This document shows, piece after piece, positions 59,854-64,000 of a DNA stretch of 64,000 nucleotides. The stretch's first letter is position 1. Every line of letters begins with the position of its first letter. Made by a program: the position numbers and the translations under genes. The notes beneath the pieces were generated by a model. It did not search any database, was not told the origin of the DNA, and saw only the letters and a program-made list of their open reading frames with translations. The stretch spans positions 1-64,000 of the forward strand of contig PLCM01000031.1 in the NCBI GenBank assembly GCA_003134765.1, written 5' to 3'. The DNA comes from Spartobacteria bacterium. Lineage in GTDB: Bacteria > Verrucomicrobiota > Verrucomicrobiia > Chthoniobacterales > UBA10450.

Positions 59854-62403
59854 CTACGACCAGGTAATCAAGCGCAGCTCGTGCGTTTGCATCAGATGCG
59901 GATGGGTCGGTACGACACGGACACTAAAACCATAGGTGCCGCTGTCGGAAGCGGGCACCAGGCCCTGGTAGGTGTAATTCCCCTCGCCTTCCGCGGGCGT
60001 ACTTCCGTCGAGAACCGTCACCGTCGGGTTCTTGATCCCGCCATTATCCTTTTCGCCGTGATAAGCCTCGACGCGGACATGATCCGGGCTGACGGCGCCG
60101 AGATGCACTCGCGCGGAAATCTGGAGCGCCTCGCCAACCTGAATATTTTGGCGATCGGCGTTGCCGACCTCCACCTCAACAATGCTGACCTGCGGCCAAT
60201 CCTTCCGCATTTTCGCTTTCCACTGGCTCAAGCCGGTCGCAGCCGCACAACCATCACGGCCAAACTCCTGGTGCGCCCTGGCCGCCGGCGTATAAAGACG
60301 CTCCGTGTATTCCTTCACCATTCGGTGGGTGTTGAAGACTGGTGTAACGGTCCGGATCGATTCCCGCATTAATTGCAGCCAGGCGAGCGGCAGCTTCCCA
60401 TCGGGCTTGGCGTAATAGAGCGGAATGATCTGGTTCTCGAGGAGTTGATACAGGCTGCTTGCGTCCACTTCGCTTTGGAAATAGACGGTGCCGCCTTTTA
60501 TTTCGCCGCCGATCGCCCAGCCGTTGTTCCCATTGTAGCTCTCGCACCACCACCCATCGAGAACGCTCAAGTTCAATCCACCGTTCGGCGGCAATTTCAT
60601 TCCACTGGTCCCGCTGGCCTCGAGCGGGCGGAGCGGATTGTTCAGCCAAAGATCGACGCCCTGCACCAGCCGGCGCGCAATATAAGTGTCGTAGTCCTCC
60701 ACGAAGACCATGCGGTTTTCAAAGCCGTGTTGGCGGCTGAATTTGTAAACCTGCTGGATCAGCGCCTTGCCACCCTCATCCTGCGGATGAGCTTTACCGG
60801 CGAAAATGAATTGCACCGGCCGCGTCTCATCGTTCAACAAACGCTTGAGCCGCTCCTGGTCGCTGAACAGGAGTGCGCCTCGTTTGTAGGTGGCGAAACG
60901 ACGCGCAAATCCGATGGTGAGAATCTCCGGATCAAGAATACGATTCACGCTCCGGATCGATTCCGGCGACTCGCCCGAGCGCTCCCTCGCCACCCGCACG
61001 CGGTCCCGCACGAACTCAATCAGGCGCAGCTTTAATTTCTGGTGGGTTTCCCAAAGCTGCGTGCCGGGGATGTCGGTCACTCGCCGCCAAAAATCCGGAT
61101 CGGTCAGATGTTCCTCCCAATCGCCGAGGTACTTTTCGTAAAGGACCGAGAATTCCGGCGCCATCCAGGTCTTGGTGTGAACGCCGTTGGTGATGCTGGT
61201 GATTGGGACTTCGTGGCCGGGGACGCCGGCCCAGACGTCCTTCCAGAGCGACCGGCTCACGTCGCCGTGCAGTTTGCTGACGCCGTTGGAGTGGCGGCTG
61301 ACCCGCAAGGCCAGAACCGTCATGCTGAACGCATCGAGCGGATTCACACTCGTCTGGCCGAACCGGAGGAATTCGTCGAAAGAAAGGCCGAGCTGGGCGG
61401 CGAAATCACCGAAATAACGCTTCATCATCTCGCGCGGAAAGGCGTCGTTGCCCGCGGGCACGGGGGTATGCGTCGTGAAAACATTCGCCGAGGCGACGAG
61501 CTGCAAGGCCGAGTAGAAGTCGAGGCCCATCTCCGCGACATGCAGCCGAATGCGTTCGAGGGCGAGGAAAGCCGAGTGGCCTTCGTTCATGTGAAAGACT
61601 TCCGCGTCGATGCCGAGGGCGGTGAGAGCTTTCACGCCGCCGATCCCGAGCACGATCTCCTGCCGCATCCGCATTTCGAGATCGCCGCCGTAAAGCTCCG
61701 CCGTGATCCGGCGATCTTCGGCGTTGTTCTCGGCGATGTCGGTATCGAGGAGATAAAGATTCACCCGCCCAACGTGCAGCTGCCAGACCTTGGCGCGCAC
61801 TTCGCGATCGAGGAGCCGGACGGCGATCAACAGGTTGTTGTCGCCCTGGCGCACCTCGCGAATCGGCAGATGATGAAAATTCTGGTTCAGGCTGACGGCA
61901 TGCTGGACGCCGTCCTTGTCGATCTCCTGCTTGAAATAGCCGTGGCGATAGAGCAGGCCGATCGCAACAAAATTCAGATCGAGATCGCTGGCCGACTTGC
62001 AATGGTCGCCGGCGAGGATCCCGAGGCCGCCGGAGTAATTTGGGATCGATTCGTGGAAACCGAATTCAGCGGAGAAATAGGCGATCGGTTTTTCAAACCG
62101 ATTGCCGGTTTTTCCATAGGTATCCTTGCGCGCCAGATACTTCCGATAGGCATCGTGCACCTCTTTCAACTCCCGGAGAAAATTCTTGTCCTGTGCCACC
62201 TCGAGCAGCCGGGCCTGGCGCGAAAGCTGGAGCATCCGGACCGGGTTATGGTTCGTCCGGTTCCAGAGTTCCGGATCGAGATGGCGGAAAAGGCGGCGCG
62301 CGGAGGGTTCCCAGGTCCACCAGAGATTAAAGACCATTTCCCGGAGCGGCTCGAGCGCGGCCGGCAACATCGGGATCACATTATAAGTGTGGTAGGTCGG
62401 CAT
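59854..62403 (-). CDS. glgP: Alpha-glucan (glycogen/starch) phosphorylase, GT35
   Basis: 849 residues. An N-terminal DUF3417 segment (NLWWTWEPSARRLFRHLDPE) precedes the phosphorylase body, as in the bacterial/archaeal long type: FSAEFGFHESIPNYSGGLG, FHMNEGHSAF, THTPVPAGND, ATYKRGALL, and the PLP-lysine motif EASGTSGMK. The C-terminus adds a beta domain. It releases glucose-1-phosphate from glycogen with phosphate in the cytoplasm. Divergent or unlinked to the genes around it. Start ATG 62403. Confidence 0.94.
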   Translation of the reverse strand: MPTYHTYNVIPMLPAALEPLREMVFNLWWTWEPSARRLFRHLDPELWNRTNHNPVRMLQLSRQARLLEVAQDKNFLRELKEVHDAYRKYLARKDTYGKTGNRFEKPIAYFSAEFGFHESIPNYSGGLGILAGDHCKSASDLDLNFVAIGLLYRHGYFKQEIDKDGVQHAVSLNQNFHHLPIREVRQGDNNLLIAVRLLDREVRAKVWQLHVGRVNLYLLDTDIAENNAEDRRITAELYGGDLEMRMRQEIVLGIGGVKALTALGIDAEVFHMNEGHSAFLALERIRLHVAEMGLDFYSALQLVASANVFTTHTPVPAGNDAFPREMMKRYFGDFAAQLGLSFDEFLRFGQTSVNPLDAFSMTVLALRVSRHSNGVSKLHGDVSRSLWKDVWAGVPGHEVPITSITNGVHTKTWMAPEFSVLYEKYLGDWEEHLTDPDFWRRVTDIPGTQLWETHQKLKLRLIEFVRDRVRVARERSGESPESIRSVNRILDPEILTIGFARRFATYKRGALLFSDQERLKRLLNDETRPVQFIFAGKAHPQDEGGKALIQQVYKFSRQHGFENRMVFVEDYDTYIARRLVQGVDLWLNNPLRPLEASGTSGMKLPPNGGLNLSVLDGWWCESYNGNNGWAIGGEIKGGTVYFQSEVDASSLYQLLENQIIPLYYAKPDGKLPLAWLQLMRESIRTVTPVFNTHRMVKEYTERLYTPAARAHQEFGRDGCAAATGLSQWKAKMRKDWPQVSIVEVEVGNADRQNIQVGEALQISARVHLGAVSPDHVRVEAYHGEKDNGGIKNPTVTVLDGSTPAEGEGNYTYQGLVPASDSGTYGFSVRVVPTHPHLMQTHELRLITWS

Positions 62404-62467
62404 GGCGCGGCGCTGATGGAAGGCGTGAATCTGACAGCAAAAAATTTAGCATCAAGCATTCCATCAC

Positions 62468-62521
62468 GGTAGGGACGCCGCGCTGCGGCGTCCGCGGAGA
62501 GCGCGGCGCGCTGTCCCTACC
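62468..62521. repeat. Inverted-repeat element overlapping the rhomboid stop codon
   Basis: GGTAGGGACGCCGCGC... and ...GCGCGCTGTCCCTACC pair. Same family as 55714-55800. The TAG stop of the rhomboid gene (62517-62519) lies within the right arm. Confidence 0.88.
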
Positions 62522-64000
62522 TTCCTGGCCGGCGCGGACTGATCAGCAAACCGAGGAGGAGGCCGCTTACCAGCCCGCTCAAATGCGCCGCCATGCTGAT
62601 CTGCGGCGTCGACAAGTCAAAGGCAGTCTGGATCGCGACGATGAGGACGATATTTCTCAGGCGCCGTCCGGCGAATGGTTCGTGGCGATGACGCAGAAGA
62701 TAGCCCGCCCACACTCCGACCACTCCCATCACACAACCCGACGCACCGACGAGCTGTTCCGGACGGGACAAATCGGAAAGGCGCAACAGCAAAACGCCCG
62801 CGCTCGATCCCAGACCGGCGAGAAGATAGTAGAGGGCAAAACGAATCGAACCGATGATGCGCTCAAGCCCGGGGCCGATGACAAAGAGCGCGTAAAGATT
62901 GAAGAGGAGATGGAGCGGACCGTAATGAAGAAAGAGCGCGGTGAGCATTCGCCAGTATTCGCCGCCGAAGCGAACCGCCCACGGCTCGAGCGCGCCGAGC
63001 CGATGCAGGGTAATCGGGTTGGTCGAACCGCCGAGCCAGACTTCAACGACAAACATCGCGATGTTCAGAGCGATGAAGAGGAGCACGGCCGTGGTCGGCC
63101 GGACGGTTTCCGAACCGAATGCGCTCGGCGCAGGGCGATCGCTTTGTTCGATCCGATGGAGCAAAGCAAAACTGGGCGCCGAGAGGGGTGCCCTCGCGAT
63201 GAGGCCGGCGCCATGAAGGCGTTGGGCCATTTCCGACAAGAGCAGTTGGTCCTTTGTGGTGGCCTGTAATTTTTCGAGCAGGGCTCGGCCAACGGAGAGA
63301 TTCCCGGCAGCCAATTCGTTCGTGGCCATCCAAAAGTCCCGCACTTCCTCCGGAAACCCTCGAAGCGTTGCCTTTTTCTCGCAGCTTTCCAGCCGTCCGC
63401 AAAATGCGAGAACGGTTACGAGGCTCGATTGATAACTCCACGCGGGCAGTGAAATCGGGCCGCCGACCGTGACCATCGTGGCGAACTCGAGCACCATTTC
63501 GTCACGCACGCCGGTTTCGCCGAGCGCCCGGAGATAAAGCGGCATCAGGGCAAAATCCGCGCGTCTTGCCACAGGCGGCACTTCGCTCCGCACCCAGCCA
63601 ACGAGATTCATCCATTCGCCCCGCAAACGAAACGATTGGGCGATCGCCTGGCGGCCAACATTCGTGTGGTTGTTCCGTAACGGAGCGAGAACGGCCAGCG
63701 CCTCGGAGAAATTTCCACGCTGCGCGAGCTCGAGGGCACGCAAGACCTCGGCCTGAGCGCGCAACGCTCCATCGGGATGAAGAAACCGCAACGGTCCGGC
63801 CAAATGCAACGCCCGGGCGTATCGTTGCTGACTGGCCAACTCCGAGACTTTTCGGATTCCGACCGCCGGGACAAGGAGGAGCGCGAGCCAGGCGCCGCCG
63901 CCAACAAATCCGGCCATCTTCGCATCGATGAGCCAGGCTGTGCCGGTCACGAAGAGCACAGCCAGCGAAGCGATCCGCCACGCCCGGAACAGACCGCCGC
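62517..64000 (-). CDS. Rhomboid intramembrane serine protease with N-terminal helical repeat region (5' end outside window)
   Basis: The frame is open to the window edge. The first visible residues GLFRAWRIASLAVLFVTGTA form a membrane helix. Residues about 55-260 are a soluble, Ala/Leu/Arg-rich helical region that resembles TPR-like repeats. The rhomboid domain follows: LFLHYGPLHLLFNLYAL (His and Asn of the oxyanion site), nucleophile Ser in LVGASGCVMGVVG, and the catalytic His in MAAHLSGLVSG. It cleaves membrane proteins within the bilayer. Substrate unknown. Confidence 0.9.
   Translation of the reverse strand, partial: GGLFRAWRIASLAVLFVTGTAWLIDAKMAGFVGGGAWLALLLVPAVGIRKVSELASQQRYARALHLAGPLRFLHPDGALRAQAEVLRALELAQRGNFSEALAVLAPLRNNHTNVGRQAIAQSFRLRGEWMNLVGWVRSEVPPVARRADFALMPLYLRALGETGVRDEMVLEFATMVTVGGPISLPAWSYQSSLVTVLAFCGRLESCEKKATLRGFPEEVRDFWMATNELAAGNLSVGRALLEKLQATTKDQLLLSEMAQRLHGAGLIARAPLSAPSFALLHRIEQSDRPAPSAFGSETVRPTTAVLLFIALNIAMFVVEVWLGGSTNPITLHRLGALEPWAVRFGGEYWRMLTALFLHYGPLHLLFNLYALFVIGPGLERIIGSIRFALYYLLAGLGSSAGVLLLRLSDLSRPEQLVGASGCVMGVVGVWAGYLLRHRHEPFAGRRLRNIVLIVAIQTAFDLSTPQISMAAHLSGLVSGLLLGLLISPRRPGR

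Overview
The window looks like a chromosome segment of a GC-rich, Gram-negative soil or freshwater bacterium. My best placement is Verrucomicrobiota, perhaps the Chthoniobacter/Spartobacteria side. This is inferred from the gene repertoire: beta-barrel porins next to inner-membrane importers, secreted kelch and NHL proteins ending in a tandem repeated C-terminal module, DUF1003, DUF4112 and DUF3309 proteins, many palindromic intergenic elements, and a proteasome-type AAA ATPase plus a Dop-like enzyme. No rRNA is present, so the placement is not proven. One tRNA (Asp) is present. I found no CRISPR array, prophage or complete insertion sequence.

Layout. 1-6.7 kb: secreted repeat proteins (kelch, NHL), small membrane proteins, and three dispersed copies of the 3' end of one gene. 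6.7-10.8 kb: an accessory island with a restriction-modification set (HNH nuclease, C5 cytosine methyltransferase, Vsr repair nuclease), a RelE-type toxin with a shortened antitoxin, a frameshifted hicB, and gene debris. 11-12.8 kb: PRC-barrel protein, a very small basic protein and an MgtC-like protein; the first two are each followed by a near-identical terminator. 12.9-18.4 kb: a phosphorelay cluster. 18.4-25.1 kb: metallo-beta-lactamase-fold protein, NRAMP-like transporter, fatty-acid-hydroxylase-like protein, secreted hydrolase, and a metallopeptidase/ATP-grasp ligase pair. 25.4-43.6 kb: a nutrient-import region with two KimA-like permeases, an Amt transporter with its own porin, and kdpA-kdpB-kdpC-porin-kdpD-kdpE. 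43.8-51.7 kb: a small membrane protein behind a sigma-54-type promoter, an ACE-like M2 peptidase, MetRS, peptidase E with an internally deleted ornithine-cyclodeaminase-like gene, and an Fsr-type efflux pump. 51.9-59.7 kb: tRNA-Asp, Mpa/ARC ATPase, DUF885 peptidase, flavoprotein, LuxR-type regulator, small Zn-ribbon-like protein and Dop. 59.8-64 kb: alpha-glucan phosphorylase and a rhomboid protease that runs off the window.

How the parts may work together. Potassium supply is the strongest theme: a KdpDE sensor/regulator, the KdpABC pump, a porin inside the same gene run, and two KimA-like permeases. Repeating the porin-plus-importer pairing at amt suggests that each high-affinity importer is supplied by a dedicated outer-membrane channel. 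The most unusual system is the Mpa plus Dop pair. These are the unfolding and the depupylation/deamidation arms of the Pup-proteasome pathway, but no Pup or Pup-like modifier, PafA ligase or 20S subunit lies in the window, and the Mpa C-terminus lacks the usual proteasome-docking tail. The dop gene is bracketed by two related inverted-repeat elements.

Intergenic space is rich in several families of inverted-repeat elements. In places they touch genes: one supplies the apparent start codon and signal-peptide n-region of the Amt-linked porin, and another contains the stop codon of the rhomboid gene.
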